Both the position numbers and the translations under genes were made by a program. From positions 1-64,000 of the forward strand of contig JANQEJ010000057.1 of assembly GCA_028278425.1 (NCBI GenBank): a stretch of DNA of 64,000 nt, written 5' to 3'. This document shows, one piece after another, positions 9,612-18,409 of the stretch (its first letter is position 1; each line of letters opens with the position of its first letter). Below the pieces are notes generated by a model that was given only the letters and a program-made list of their open reading frames with translations, was not told the DNA's origin and made no database searches. Origin of the DNA: Planctomycetota bacterium (GTDB lineage: Bacteria > Planctomycetota > UBA1135 > GCA-002686595).

Positions 9612-9690
9612 CTGCATCGCATCCGCGGGTCCTGCATCTCGGCGCGCCCCGACGGCGGCGAGCTGCGCAACGTGCGCGGTCGATTCCGCA

Positions 9691-10977
9691 TCAAGGCATT
9701 CGAGCTGCCGTGGCCTCGTTCACGGAAGCGCGCAGCTCCGCCGAACGGGCGTGAGCTTCCAGGCCTTCCAGGCGCGCGAGCCGCGCCGCGTCCCGCGCCA
9801 GCGAGCTGGCCTCGTCGGTGTTCTCCGACGCTAGCCAGGTCCGGACGCGCAGGAGATCCAGCACGGAGAGCCCGCCCTGGAAGCGTGCCCCCCGGCCGGT
9901 CGGCAGCACGTGGTTCGGCCCGGCGCCGTAGTCCCCCAGCGCCTCGGCCGCGTTCGAGCCGAGGAACAGTGCGCCGCAATGCCGGACACGTCGCGCCGCG
10001 GCGGCGGGATCGGGCACGTGCAATGCGAGGTGCTCCGGAGCGAGCGCGTCCGCGACCTCCAGCGCTTCGTTCAGATCGCGCGCGACGACCGCGAAGCCGC
10101 GCTGCAAGGACTCCGCCGCGCAGGTTTCGCCGAGCTCTGTGAGCTGACGGGTGAGCTCGTCGTCGACCGCGTCCGCGAACGCCGGCGACGTCGTCACCAG
10201 GACCGGGAGCGCGTCGACGTCGTGCTCGGCCTGCGCGAGGAGATCCGCCGCCACCATCGCGGCGTCCGCGTCTCCGTCCGCGACGACGACGAGCTCCGAA
10301 GGTCCCGCGAGGCCGTCGATGCCGACGTCGCCGAAGACGATCTGCTTCGCCGCGGTCACCCAACGGTTGCCGGGGCCGCACACGAAGTCCACCGGCGGTA
10401 CGGACTCGGTTCCGTATGCGAGCGCGGCGACGGCCTGCGCGCCGCCGACCGCGAGGACCCGGTCCGCGCCCGCCACCGCCGCCGCGGCGAGCGTCACGGC
10501 CGCGGGCCGCGGCGAGGCGACGAAGACGCGCGCGACTCCCGCGGTTCTCGCGGTAACGCCGGTCATCAGCACCGAGGAGGGAAGCGGGAAGCGTCCGCCG
10601 GGAGCGTAGCAGCCGGCGCTCGCGACGGGCTCTAGCGTATGTCCCGCGCGACCGCCGGCGACGGGCACGTCGATCGGGCGCAGCGCGGCGCGCTGCGCCT
10701 CGGCGAAGGTCCGGATGCGATCGGCGGTGCGCTCCAGCAGGGCGTCGACCTCCCGTCCAACGATCTGACGCGCGCGGTCGAGCTCGTCCCGCTCGATCAC
10801 GAGCGGCTCTCCGGGCTCCAGGTCGCCCAGGCGCTCGGCATGCTCGCGGAGCGCTTCGTCCCCGCGCGACCGGACGTCGTCGACGATCGCGAGCGCGGTG
10901 GCGCGCGTCTCCCGGTCGACGGCGCTGCGCTGCGAGCGCGGAAGCTGATCGGGCGAGACTCGGCGCAGAGCGCTCAC
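9691..10977 (-). CDS. hisD: histidinol dehydrogenase
   Basis: 'GCYAPGGRFPLPSSVLMTGVTARTAGV', 'DFVCGPGNRWVTAAKQIVFGDVGIDGLAGPSELVVVAD', 'AQAEHDVDA', 'APEHLALHV'; GTG start overlaps upstream stop. Confidence 0.95.
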   Translation of the reverse strand: MSALRRVSPDQLPRSQRSAVDRETRATALAIVDDVRSRGDEALREHAERLGDLEPGEPLVIERDELDRARQIVGREVDALLERTADRIRTFAEAQRAALRPIDVPVAGGRAGHTLEPVASAGCYAPGGRFPLPSSVLMTGVTARTAGVARVFVASPRPAAVTLAAAAVAGADRVLAVGGAQAVAALAYGTESVPPVDFVCGPGNRWVTAAKQIVFGDVGIDGLAGPSELVVVADGDADAAMVAADLLAQAEHDVDALPVLVTTSPAFADAVDDELTRQLTELGETCAAESLQRGFAVVARDLNEALEVADALAPEHLALHVPDPAAAARRVRHCGALFLGSNAAEALGDYGAGPNHVLPTGRGARFQGGLSVLDLLRVRTWLASENTDEASSLARDAARLARLEGLEAHARSAELRASVNEATAARMP

Positions 10978-12248
10978 GTCACACCTCCCGTTGCGGTCTT
11001 GGCGTCGCCGCGGCGGCGCGTGAGGCGCAGGGCGCGCGCGTCCAACTCGCTCTCGATCTCCGCGAGCGATACGCCGGCGCGCGCGGCGGCGACGAGCGCG
11101 AAGTAGAGAAGGTCCGCCGCCTCGTGCCGCACTTCGGACGTCTTGCCGGCATCGGCGAGCTCCGCCGCTTCCTCGACGAGCTTCGCGCGCAGGAGCTCGG
11201 CGTCTTCGAGGAGACGGCGCGTGTAGGAGCCCGCCTCGGCCGAGCCGACGCGTTCCGCCAGCGTTCGCTCCAGCTTGTCCAGACCGCGCCGCTCGCCCCA
11301 GCACGACGCCGCGCCGGTGTGGCAGAACCCCGCGCCGGCCTGCCTCACGGTGAAGCGCAGCACGTCGCGGTCGCAGTCGACGTCGAGGCGGAGCAGCTCC
11401 TGCGTGGCGCCGGACGATTCGCCCTTGCGCCAGAAGCCGCGCCGCCGCGATCGGTAGACGCCGCGGCGCTCGTCGATCGCGGCGCGCAGGCTTTCGAGGC
11501 TCGACCACGCGAGGCCCAGCGCGACGCCGCGCTCGTCGGTGACCACGGTCGGCCAGAGGCCGTCGGCGCGGTCGCTCCGCAGCGGCGCCGCGAACGCCTC
11601 CGCCAGGCCGAGGCGGCCAGTATAGAGCGCCATCCCCACCTGCGCGTCCGCGCCGAGCCGGTCGAGCGCGGCGACCTCCTCGGCCGTGGTCACGCCGCCC
11701 GCGATCGTGACGCGCGCGTCCCCGGCCGCCGCGACGAGCTCCTCGACGCGATCGAGCGCGGTTCCGCCGAGGCGTCCCTCGCGCTCGACGAACGTGACGA
11801 GGAAGCCGCCGGCGAGACCGCGGAGCTCGCGCAGGCGTTCGAGCGGCGCGCGGCCGGTGCCTTCGCGCCAGCCCTTGACGACGACCTCGCCGTGCTCGTT
11901 GTCGAGGGCGACGACGACGCGCTCGCGGGGAAGTTTGCTCAGCAGCGCCGGCTCCGCCGCCGTGCCGATCACGATCCGCTCGGCGCCGGCGTCGAGCCAA
12001 CGCCGCGCGGCGTCGTAGTCGCGGATTCCGCCGCCGACCCGGCAGGGGAAGCGCGCGCACAGGTCGCGGATCGGGCCTTCGTTGGAGCCCGTGCCGAGCG
12101 CGGCGTCGAGGTCGACCACCGCGATCGGTCCGACCGTCGCGAAGCGCTCCGCGATCGGAAAGGGATCGCCGGCGTCGAGCGCTTGCTCCCTTCCGCCGAC
12201 GAGCTGGACGGTCTTTCCGTTCGCAAGGTCGATCGAGGGGACGATCAC
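10974..12248 (-). CDS. hisA: trifunctional HisA-HisI-HisE fusion (ProFAR isomerase / PRA cyclohydrolase / PRA-PH)
   Basis: HisA 'IVPSIDLANGKTVQLVGG...VGGGIRDYDAARRWLDAGAERIVIGTA...TIAGGVTTAEEV'; HisI 'LWPTVVTDERGVALGLAWSSLESL...SRRRGFWRKGESSGATQ...LDVDCDRDVLRFTV...CHTGAASCW'; HisE 'LDKLERTLAERV...KLVEEAAELADA...EVRHEAADLLYFALVAAA' in one ORF. Confidence 0.9.
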   Translation of the reverse strand: MIVPSIDLANGKTVQLVGGREQALDAGDPFPIAERFATVGPIAVVDLDAALGTGSNEGPIRDLCARFPCRVGGGIRDYDAARRWLDAGAERIVIGTAAEPALLSKLPRERVVVALDNEHGEVVVKGWREGTGRAPLERLRELRGLAGGFLVTFVEREGRLGGTALDRVEELVAAAGDARVTIAGGVTTAEEVAALDRLGADAQVGMALYTGRLGLAEAFAAPLRSDRADGLWPTVVTDERGVALGLAWSSLESLRAAIDERRGVYRSRRRGFWRKGESSGATQELLRLDVDCDRDVLRFTVRQAGAGFCHTGAASCWGERRGLDKLERTLAERVGSAEAGSYTRRLLEDAELLRAKLVEEAAELADAGKTSEVRHEAADLLYFALVAAARAGVSLAEIESELDARALRLTRRRGDAKTATGGVT

Positions 12249-13000
12249 CGGCGCACCTCCAGCCCTTCGCGGGCCAGCGTTCCCTTCAGGTCGGCTACCG
12301 TGAGGTCGCCGTCGTGGAAGAGCGACGCGGCGAGCACCGCGCTCGCGCCCGCGCGCAGCGCCGCCGCGAGATCGCGCGCCGTCGCGGCGCCGCCCGAGGC
12401 GATCACGGGCACGTCGACCGCTGCACAGAGCGTCTCGAGCAGCTCCAGGTCATAGCCCTCGCGCGTGCCGTCGCGGTCCCAGCTCGTGAGCAGGACCTCG
12501 CCGGCTCCGCGGGCCTGGGCTTGCCGGGCCCAGTCGACGGCGTCGACGCCCGTTGGCTCCCTGCCGCTCCGCACCACGACCTCGAAGCCGCCCTGATCGT
12601 CGCGCGCCGCGTCGATCGCGACGACGGTGCACTGCAGACCGAAGCGCTCCGCGATCTCGCTCAGGAGCTCCGGCCGGGCGACCGCGGCGGTGTTGGCGGC
12701 GACCTTGTCGGCGCCCGAGTCCAGCAGCCGCGCCGCGTCGTCGACCGCGCGCACGCCGCCGCCGACGGTCAGCGGGATGCCGAGCCGCGCGCGCACGCGC
12801 TCGACGGTGCGCACCGCGTGCGCGCGCCCCTCCGGCGTCGCGGAGACGTCGAGCAGCACGATCTCGTCGGCGCCCTGGTCTTCATAGCGCTCCGCGAGCT
12901 CGGCCGGATCCCCGGCGTCGCGCAGGCCCTGGAAGCGGACGCCCTTGACCACGCGGCCGTCCTTCACGTCGAGGCAGGGGATGATCCGCGCGGTCAGCAC
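12245..13000 (-). CDS. hisF: imidazole glycerol phosphate synthase subunit HisF
   Basis: 'LTARIIPCLDVKDGRVVKGVRFQGLRDAGDPAELAERYEDQGADEIVLLD'; GTG start at 13000. Confidence 0.95.
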   Translation of the reverse strand: MLTARIIPCLDVKDGRVVKGVRFQGLRDAGDPAELAERYEDQGADEIVLLDVSATPEGRAHAVRTVERVRARLGIPLTVGGGVRAVDDAARLLDSGADKVAANTAAVARPELLSEIAERFGLQCTVVAIDAARDDQGGFEVVVRSGREPTGVDAVDWARQAQARGAGEVLLTSWDRDGTREGYDLELLETLCAAVDVPVIASGGAATARDLAAALRAGASAVLAASLFHDGDLTVADLKGTLAREGLEVRR

Positions 13001-13605
13001 GACGCACCTCCCGCGAGCCAGCGCGCGAGGAGCTCCCTGCCGAAGTCGCCGGAGAGCTCGGGATGGAACTGGCACGCGAGGACGTCGCCCCGCTCGAGCG
13101 CCGCGACGAAACGCCCGCCGTGGTCGGCGTAGGCGGCCGACCAACCGGGCGGCGCGTCGACGAAGCGGTAGGTGTTGGCGAAGTAGGCGTAGCCCCGCGC
13201 GAGGAGGTGCGCGCTCGCGTCGGGCTCGATCCGGTTCCATCCGAGCTGCGGACGGGTGACCGTGTCTGGAAAGCGGCGCGCGAAGCGGTCGACGACACCG
13301 AGCCCGGCAGCGTCGGGCGTCTCTTCGCTTCCCGCGCCGAGAAGCTGCAAACCGAGGCAGATCGCCAGGGTTGGTTTCCCCGCGTCGATGCGCTCGCGCA
13401 GCGCGTCGGCGAGCCCGTCGGCTTCGAGCGCCGCGAGCGCGGCGCCGAACGCTCCGACGCCTGGTAGGACGACGCGGTCCGCCGCGCGCACCGCGTCCGC
13501 CGACCGGGTGATCGCCGGACGCGCCCCCAATCGCTCGAGGCCGACCATCACGGAGGCGAGGTTCGACGTGCCCGTTCGCACGACGGCGACGTCGCGGCCG
13601 GTCAC
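12994..13605 (-). CDS. hisH: imidazole glycerol phosphate synthase subunit HisH
   Basis: 'TGTSNLASVMVGLERLGA', 'VVLPGVGAFGAAL', 'AICLGLQLLG', 'CQFHPELSGDFG'; GTG start at 13605. Confidence 0.93.
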   Translation of the reverse strand: MTGRDVAVVRTGTSNLASVMVGLERLGARPAITRSADAVRAADRVVLPGVGAFGAALAALEADGLADALRERIDAGKPTLAICLGLQLLGAGSEETPDAAGLGVVDRFARRFPDTVTRPQLGWNRIEPDASAHLLARGYAYFANTYRFVDAPPGWSAAYADHGGRFVAALERGDVLACQFHPELSGDFGRELLARWLAGGASC

Positions 13606-14183
13606 GCGAGCACCCCCTTCGTGCTCGGCACTTCGTCCGTGCCGTCGGAGGCGACGGCTTCGCGCAGCGCGAGGGCGAGCGCCTTGAAGGCCGCTTCGGC
13701 GCGGTGGTGGTCGTTCTCGCCCTTCAAGACGTCGACGTGGATCGCGGCGCGCAGCGCGAACGCGAGCGAGCGCAGCACGTGCCCGACGTTTTCGCAGGCG
13801 AGAGCGCCGAGCCGCTCGCGCCGCAGCCCGAGGTCGATCGCCGGCCACGGCCGGCCGGAGAGGTCGACGACCGCTCGGGCGAGGGCTTCGTCGAGCGGCG
13901 CGTAGGCCGAGCCGAAGCGCCGGATGCCGCGCCGCTCGCCCAACGCCTCGTCGATCGCGCCGCCGAGGGCCAGCGCGCAGTCCTCGGCCGTGTGGTGGTC
14001 GTCGACCTCGAGGTCCCCTTCGCAGGTCAGCGTGACGTCGAAGCGCGCGTGCTTCGCCAAGGCGGTCAGCAGGTGGTCGAGGAAGCCGATCCCGGTCCGG
14101 ACGCGCGCCTCGCCGCGGCCTTCGAGCTCGACGCTGACCTCGATCCGCGTCTCCGCGGTCTTTCGCTGGAGCTGCGCCTTCAT
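13602..14183 (-). CDS. hisB: imidazoleglycerol-phosphate dehydratase
   Basis: 'RTGIGFLDHLLTALAKHARFDVTLTCEGDLEVDDHHTAEDCALALG'. Confidence 0.95.
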   Translation of the reverse strand: MKAQLQRKTAETRIEVSVELEGRGEARVRTGIGFLDHLLTALAKHARFDVTLTCEGDLEVDDHHTAEDCALALGGAIDEALGERRGIRRFGSAYAPLDEALARAVVDLSGRPWPAIDLGLRRERLGALACENVGHVLRSLAFALRAAIHVDVLKGENDHHRAEAAFKALALALREAVASDGTDEVPSTKGVLA

Positions 14184-15217
14184 CCGAGCACCTCCGCGAG
14201 CGCCCCCGCGAGGCGCTTCATGTCCGCCGCGTTGCCGGGGCAGGTGATGCGCACCGCTCCGGCGAGCCTTCGGTTGTCCGGGAAGATCCGCACGGCGATC
14301 CCGCGCGCGGCGAGCCCGTCGCGCAAGTTCTTGGGGTTCGCGACGTCCGCCAGCACGAAGTTGGCCTGCGTCGGACGCGGTCCTGCGCCGAGGTCGCGGA
14401 GAAGCGCGGAGAGCTCGACGCGCTCGCGGCGAACGCGCTCGACGTACGCGCGCATCGCCCGCTCCCCGGTGCGCAACCGCGCCAAGGCGAGCGCCAGCGA
14501 GGGGCCCGCGACCGCGAACGGGCTTCCCGTCGCGCGCAGCGGCGTCACGAGCTCGCGCGGTCCCATCGCCCAGCCGACGCGCGCGCCCGCCAGGCCCCAG
14601 GCCTTGGAGAACGTCCGCACGACGATCACGTTCGGGAGCGCGAGCGCGGTCTCCGTGAGGTCCTCGTCGGCGAACTCGGCGTACGCGAGGTCGGCGAGCA
14701 CCGGCGCGGGCGCGAGCGCCGCCGCGACGCGGCGGAGGTCTTCGCCGGAGGCGACGGAGCCCGTCGGGTTGCTCGGGGACACGACCGCCGCCATGCCCAC
14801 GCGCCCGCGTGCCGCGTCGATCGCCGCGAGCACGCCCTCGGTCGGGAAGCGTCCGTCCGTCTCGGGAACCTCCCGGATCTCCGCGCCGGCCAGGTAGGCG
14901 TAGCGCGGGATCATCTCGAAGGCGGGTACGGCGACGGCCAGATCCCGTCCGCCGCCGAGGTAGGCGAGCGAAGCGCGGAAGAGCGCGTCGTCCGCTCCGG
15001 CCGTCACGACGACCTGATCGGGCGCGAGGCCGAAGCGAGCGGCGAGAACCTCCTCGAGCTCCGCTTGCTTCGGGTAACGGCGGACCCGTTCGGGATCGAT
15101 CCGCTCGTCCGGGAGCCAGGCGTCGATCCGCGGACCCTCGTTGGCGTCGAGGTACAGATCGATCGGCGCGTCCGAACGGGGCACCGAGTAGGCGGTGGGG
15201 TAGGTGCGCGTGAGCAT
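14180..15217 (-). CDS. hisC: histidinol-phosphate aminotransferase
   Basis: 'LDANEGPR', 'AVVSPSNPTGSVASGEDLRRV', 'VVRTFSKAWGLAGARVGWAM'. Confidence 0.92.
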   Translation of the reverse strand: MLTRTYPTAYSVPRSDAPIDLYLDANEGPRIDAWLPDERIDPERVRRYPKQAELEEVLAARFGLAPDQVVVTAGADDALFRASLAYLGGGRDLAVAVPAFEMIPRYAYLAGAEIREVPETDGRFPTEGVLAAIDAARGRVGMAAVVSPSNPTGSVASGEDLRRVAAALAPAPVLADLAYAEFADEDLTETALALPNVIVVRTFSKAWGLAGARVGWAMGPRELVTPLRATGSPFAVAGPSLALALARLRTGERAMRAYVERVRRERVELSALLRDLGAGPRPTQANFVLADVANPKNLRDGLAARGIAVRIFPDNRRLAGAVRITCPGNAADMKRLAGALAEVLG

Positions 15218-15227
15218 CGGTTTCCTC

Positions 15228-16106
15228 CTACGGGACGATCTGCGAGACCTGGGAGACGACGATGTCCGAGCCGCCGCGCGCCTTGACCGCGGCGACGAGC
15301 TGCGGAAGTCCCTTGCGCGGAACGGCCGCCTTCACGCCGTAGCCGCCGTTTCCGACGAGGGCCGCGACGGTGGGCTGCTCCATGCAGGGGAGCATCGCGC
15401 AGACGGCGTCGAGGCTCGCGGCCGGGACGTTCACCTCGAACAGCACGCGGCCGCGCGCCTCGATCACCGAGCGGACGATCAGGGCGAGCGCGTCGATCGC
15501 CTCCCGCCGCAGCGGATCGTCGAGCGCGCGCGGGTTCGCATAGAGCCGGGTGGTCGACGTCATCAGCTCGTCGACCACCTCCAATCCGTTCGATGCCAGC
15601 GTCGCGCCGGTCTGCGTGTTGTCGACGATGACGTCGGCGTCCTCCGGCGGGAAGACCTCGGTAGCGCCGAAGGTCCGCAGGAAGGTCGCCCGAAGCTCGC
15701 GCCGCCGGATCCACTCGCGCGTGAGCCGCTCGTACTCGGAGGCGACCACCAGTTCCCCGCCGTTGCTCTGCAGGCCCGCCTGCGCCAGCTTGCCGGGCGC
15801 CGCCGCGACGACGCGCACCTCGTCGAGCTCGGTGTCGACCAGCTCGACGAGATCCGCCTCCAGCTCGCAGACCCAGTCCGCGCCGGCGAAGCCGACGTCG
15901 CGCGAGCCGGCGTGGAGCATCTCGACGACGTTCTGCGGCTTCAAGAGCTTGATCTCGAAGCCGGAGATCGAGAGCTGGGGCCGGTAGTCGCGGGCGGTCG
16001 CCCGCACCTGGATGCCGGCGTCGCCGAGCAGGTCGACCACGCCCGCCTGCATGCGCCCTTTCGGAAGCGCCAGGCGGACGATCTCGGGGTTGCGTTCGGG
16101 GGTCAT
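15228..16106 (-). CDS. hisG: ATP phosphoribosyltransferase (long form)
   Basis: 'VRLALPKGRMQAGVVDLLGDAGIQV', 'DVGFAGADWVCEL', 'ADVIVDNTQTGATLASNGLEVVDELM', C-terminal regulatory domain-like. Confidence 0.93.
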   Translation of the reverse strand: MTPERNPEIVRLALPKGRMQAGVVDLLGDAGIQVRATARDYRPQLSISGFEIKLLKPQNVVEMLHAGSRDVGFAGADWVCELEADLVELVDTELDEVRVVAAAPGKLAQAGLQSNGGELVVASEYERLTREWIRRRELRATFLRTFGATEVFPPEDADVIVDNTQTGATLASNGLEVVDELMTSTTRLYANPRALDDPLRREAIDALALIVRSVIEARGRVLFEVNVPAASLDAVCAMLPCMEQPTVAALVGNGGYGVKAAVPRKGLPQLVAAVKARGGSDIVVSQVSQIVP

Positions 16107-16161
16107 CGGGCTCTCCGTCGGTGGTGAGCCCCCGGGCGCGAGCGCGCCGCCCCAAATGCAG

Positions 16162-16185
16162 CACGCCGGCCCGAGGGCCGGCGTG
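16162..16185 (-). terminator. his attenuator terminator hairpin
   Basis: Minus-strand CACGCCGGCCC-TC-GGGCCGGCGTG: perfect 11-bp stem between leader peptide and hisG; weak T-run downstream (GCTGCATTT). Confidence 0.65.
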
Positions 16186-16216
16186 GCGGCGATCGATTCC
16201 TAAGCGTCGACGGCCA

Positions 16217-16279
16217 TCACCCGACCCCGAAGGTCGCGTGATGATGGTGGTGGCGCGGGAAAGCGATCGAGCGGGTCAT
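16217..16279 (-). CDS. hisL: histidine operon leader peptide MTRSIAFPRHHHHHATFGVG
   Basis: Five consecutive His codons (CAC CAC CAT CAT CAC), 20 aa, followed by stop, hairpin and hisG. Confidence 0.85.
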   Translation of the reverse strand: MTRSIAFPRHHHHHATFGVG

Positions 16280-16288
16280 CGAAGGCGC

Positions 16289-16317
16289 ACGGTAGGGGCG
16301 TTTCACGGATTCGTCAA
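16289..16317 (-). promoter_or_regulatory. candidate his operon promoter
   Basis: Minus-strand TTGACG - 17 bp - TACCGT, -10 ending 9 nt upstream of leader ATG. Confidence 0.45.
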
Positions 16318-16526
16318 GCGGGTCGCGGACGCATTCGCAGGCGCCGCCGGCGGGGATGCGCCGGCATCCCGCATTTTTGGAGCGTGTGAGTCCGAAGGGG
16401 AACGCCCTCCGAACGCCTATCATCGGTGTTCCAGCGACCGGCTGCGCGCGCATCCCCCCGCCCTCGAAGCCCCGCCGGGGCCGCGTGGTCGCCTCGGCCA
16501 GAACACCCTCACCAGTCGTGAACGAG

Positions 16527-17708
16527 ATGAAGACCCTGCTGCTCGTCCTCGCCGGCTCCGCCGGGCTCGGCTCCCTCCTCTTCCAAGGCCAGGTCAGCGG
16601 TCGCAACGACGACCGCGCCGAACCCGGGACGCTGCCGGTCGAGGAGATTCGCGCTCGGCTCGAAGCGCCCGGTGCGCACGAGCCCTTCGTGCCGGAGGCG
16701 CCGCTCGGGATTCGCTCCGACCTTGCGGCCCTCATCCCCCCCGACAATCCCCTCACCCCGGCGAAGGTCGAGCTGGGCCGCCAGCTCTACTTCGACAAAC
16801 GGCTCTCGCGCGACGGAACGGTGTCCTGCGCGACGTGTCACGACCCGGCGCGCGGCTGGACGGACATCGCACGGGTGTCCACCGGCATCGACGGCCAGCT
16901 CGGCGGCCGCAGCGCGCCGACGGTGATCAACCGCGTGTTGGGGAAGACGCAGTTCTGGGACGGCCGCGCGGCCTCGCTCGAGGAGCAGGCGCTGGGTCCG
17001 ATCGGGAACCCGATCGAGATGGGCTTCAGCCCGGAGGAGGCGGCGAAGCGGCTCTCCGCGATCGAGGGCTACCGCATCCAGTTCGAGGCGGTCTTCGGCG
17101 AAGGGCCGACGCCGGACGGGATCGCCAAGGCGATCGCCTCGTTCGAGCGGACGATCCTCTCCGGTGGGAGCAAGAACGATTACTTCGAGCAGGCGCTGCC
17201 CTTTTTCGACTGGGAGCCCGAGGAGGACGAGGACCCCGACTTCGTTGCCCGCGTCGACCGCATCCTCGATCTGGAGAAGGCGCACCGGATGAGCGCCTCG
17301 GCCGAGCGCGGCCGCGAGCTCTTCTTCGGCAAGGCGAAGTGCTCCGCCTGCCACGTGGGCGAGGACCTCACCGACGAGTCCTTCCACAACATCGGAACCG
17401 GCATGGACGCGGAGAACCCCGACCTGGGTCGCTTCGTCGTCACCGGCGAGGAAGCGGACCAGGGCGCCTTCCGCACGCCGACGCTCCGGAACATCGCGCA
17501 AACCGCTCCTTACATGCACGACGGCAGCCTGCGGACGCTGCGCGAGGTGGTCGAGCACTACAACAAGGGCGGGACGAAGAACGCCTGGCTCTCCGAGAAG
17601 ATCTTCCCGCTCGGCCTGACCGAGCAGGAAAGGCAAGACGTCGTGCGGTTCATGGAGGAAGCGCTGACCGGCACGATCACCGACGTGGAAGTTCCTCGTC
17701 TGCCGTGA
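16527..17708 (+). CDS. di-haem cytochrome c peroxidase (MauG/CCP family)
   Basis: Two CxxCH motifs 'CATCHDPARGW' and 'CSACHVGEDLTD'; 'GGRSAPTVINRVL', 'FRTPTLRNIAQTAPYMHDGSLRTL'. Confidence 0.92.
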   Translation: MKTLLLVLAGSAGLGSLLFQGQVSGRNDDRAEPGTLPVEEIRARLEAPGAHEPFVPEAPLGIRSDLAALIPPDNPLTPAKVELGRQLYFDKRLSRDGTVSCATCHDPARGWTDIARVSTGIDGQLGGRSAPTVINRVLGKTQFWDGRAASLEEQALGPIGNPIEMGFSPEEAAKRLSAIEGYRIQFEAVFGEGPTPDGIAKAIASFERTILSGGSKNDYFEQALPFFDWEPEEDEDPDFVARVDRILDLEKAHRMSASAERGRELFFGKAKCSACHVGEDLTDESFHNIGTGMDAENPDLGRFVVTGEEADQGAFRTPTLRNIAQTAPYMHDGSLRTLREVVEHYNKGGTKNAWLSEKIFPLGLTEQERQDVVRFMEEALTGTITDVEVPRLP

Positions 17709-17791
17709 CAAGTCGGGACTAGCCGCTATCCTTCGCGACTCTTCATCTCGAACTCAACCCCTCACCGAACCAGGAGCTCTCCCTCAGCCCC

Positions 17792-18400
17792 ATGGACGTC
17801 TTCGAAGCGATCGAAACCCGCCGCGCCGTCAAGCACTTCGACCCGAACCACGAGATCAAGGAGGCGGAGATCACGCGGCTGATCGAGGCCGGGATGCAGT
17901 CTCCGACCTCGTTCAACATCCAGCACTGGCGCTTCGTCGTGGTCCGCGACCGTCAACTGCGTCAGGCGATCCGCGCCGTCGGCAACGACCAGGCGCAGAT
18001 GACCGACGCCTCGCTTCTGATCGTGATGACGGCCGACGTCGACGCCTGGAGGAAGGAGCCGCAGCGCTACTGGAGGAACGCTCCCGCCGAGGTGGCCGAG
18101 ATCCTCGTCAACTGGATGGGCCCGTTTCACGAGGGGCGTCCCGAGCTCCAGCGCGACGAGGCGCAGCGCTCGATCGGGATGGCGATGCAGACGATCATGC
18201 TCGCCGCGCGCGGCATGGGTTACGACTCCTGTCCGATGATCGGCTTCGACCAGGAAGCGGTCGCGAAGCTCATCCGTCTTCCCGAGGGCCACTGCATGGG
18301 CCCGATGATCGCCGTCGGGAAGCGCACCAAGGATCCCTGGCCGAAGCCGGGACAGCTCTCGATCGGCGAGGTGATGATCAACGATCGATTCCCCGAGTAA
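17792..18400 (+). CDS. nitroreductase family protein
   Basis: 'DVFEAIETRRAVKHFDPNHEI', 'SPTSFNIQHWRFVVV', 'LAARGMGYDSCPMIGFD'. Confidence 0.9.
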   Translation: MDVFEAIETRRAVKHFDPNHEIKEAEITRLIEAGMQSPTSFNIQHWRFVVVRDRQLRQAIRAVGNDQAQMTDASLLIVMTADVDAWRKEPQRYWRNAPAEVAEILVNWMGPFHEGRPELQRDEAQRSIGMAMQTIMLAARGMGYDSCPMIGFDQEAVAKLIRLPEGHCMGPMIAVGKRTKDPWPKPGQLSIGEVMINDRFPE

Positions 18401-18409
18401 CTCGATCGC

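Noticed and set aside
11124-12455. 443-aa plus ORF antisense to hisAIE/hisF, and similar ORFs across the his operon
   Set aside because: Antisense shadow with no motif; strand opposite to clear his genes.
16217-16279. Five consecutive His codons looked like a vector-derived His tag
   Set aside because: Mixed CAC/CAT codons in a 20-aa leader directly upstream of hisG with an attenuator hairpin; no vector sequence nearby.
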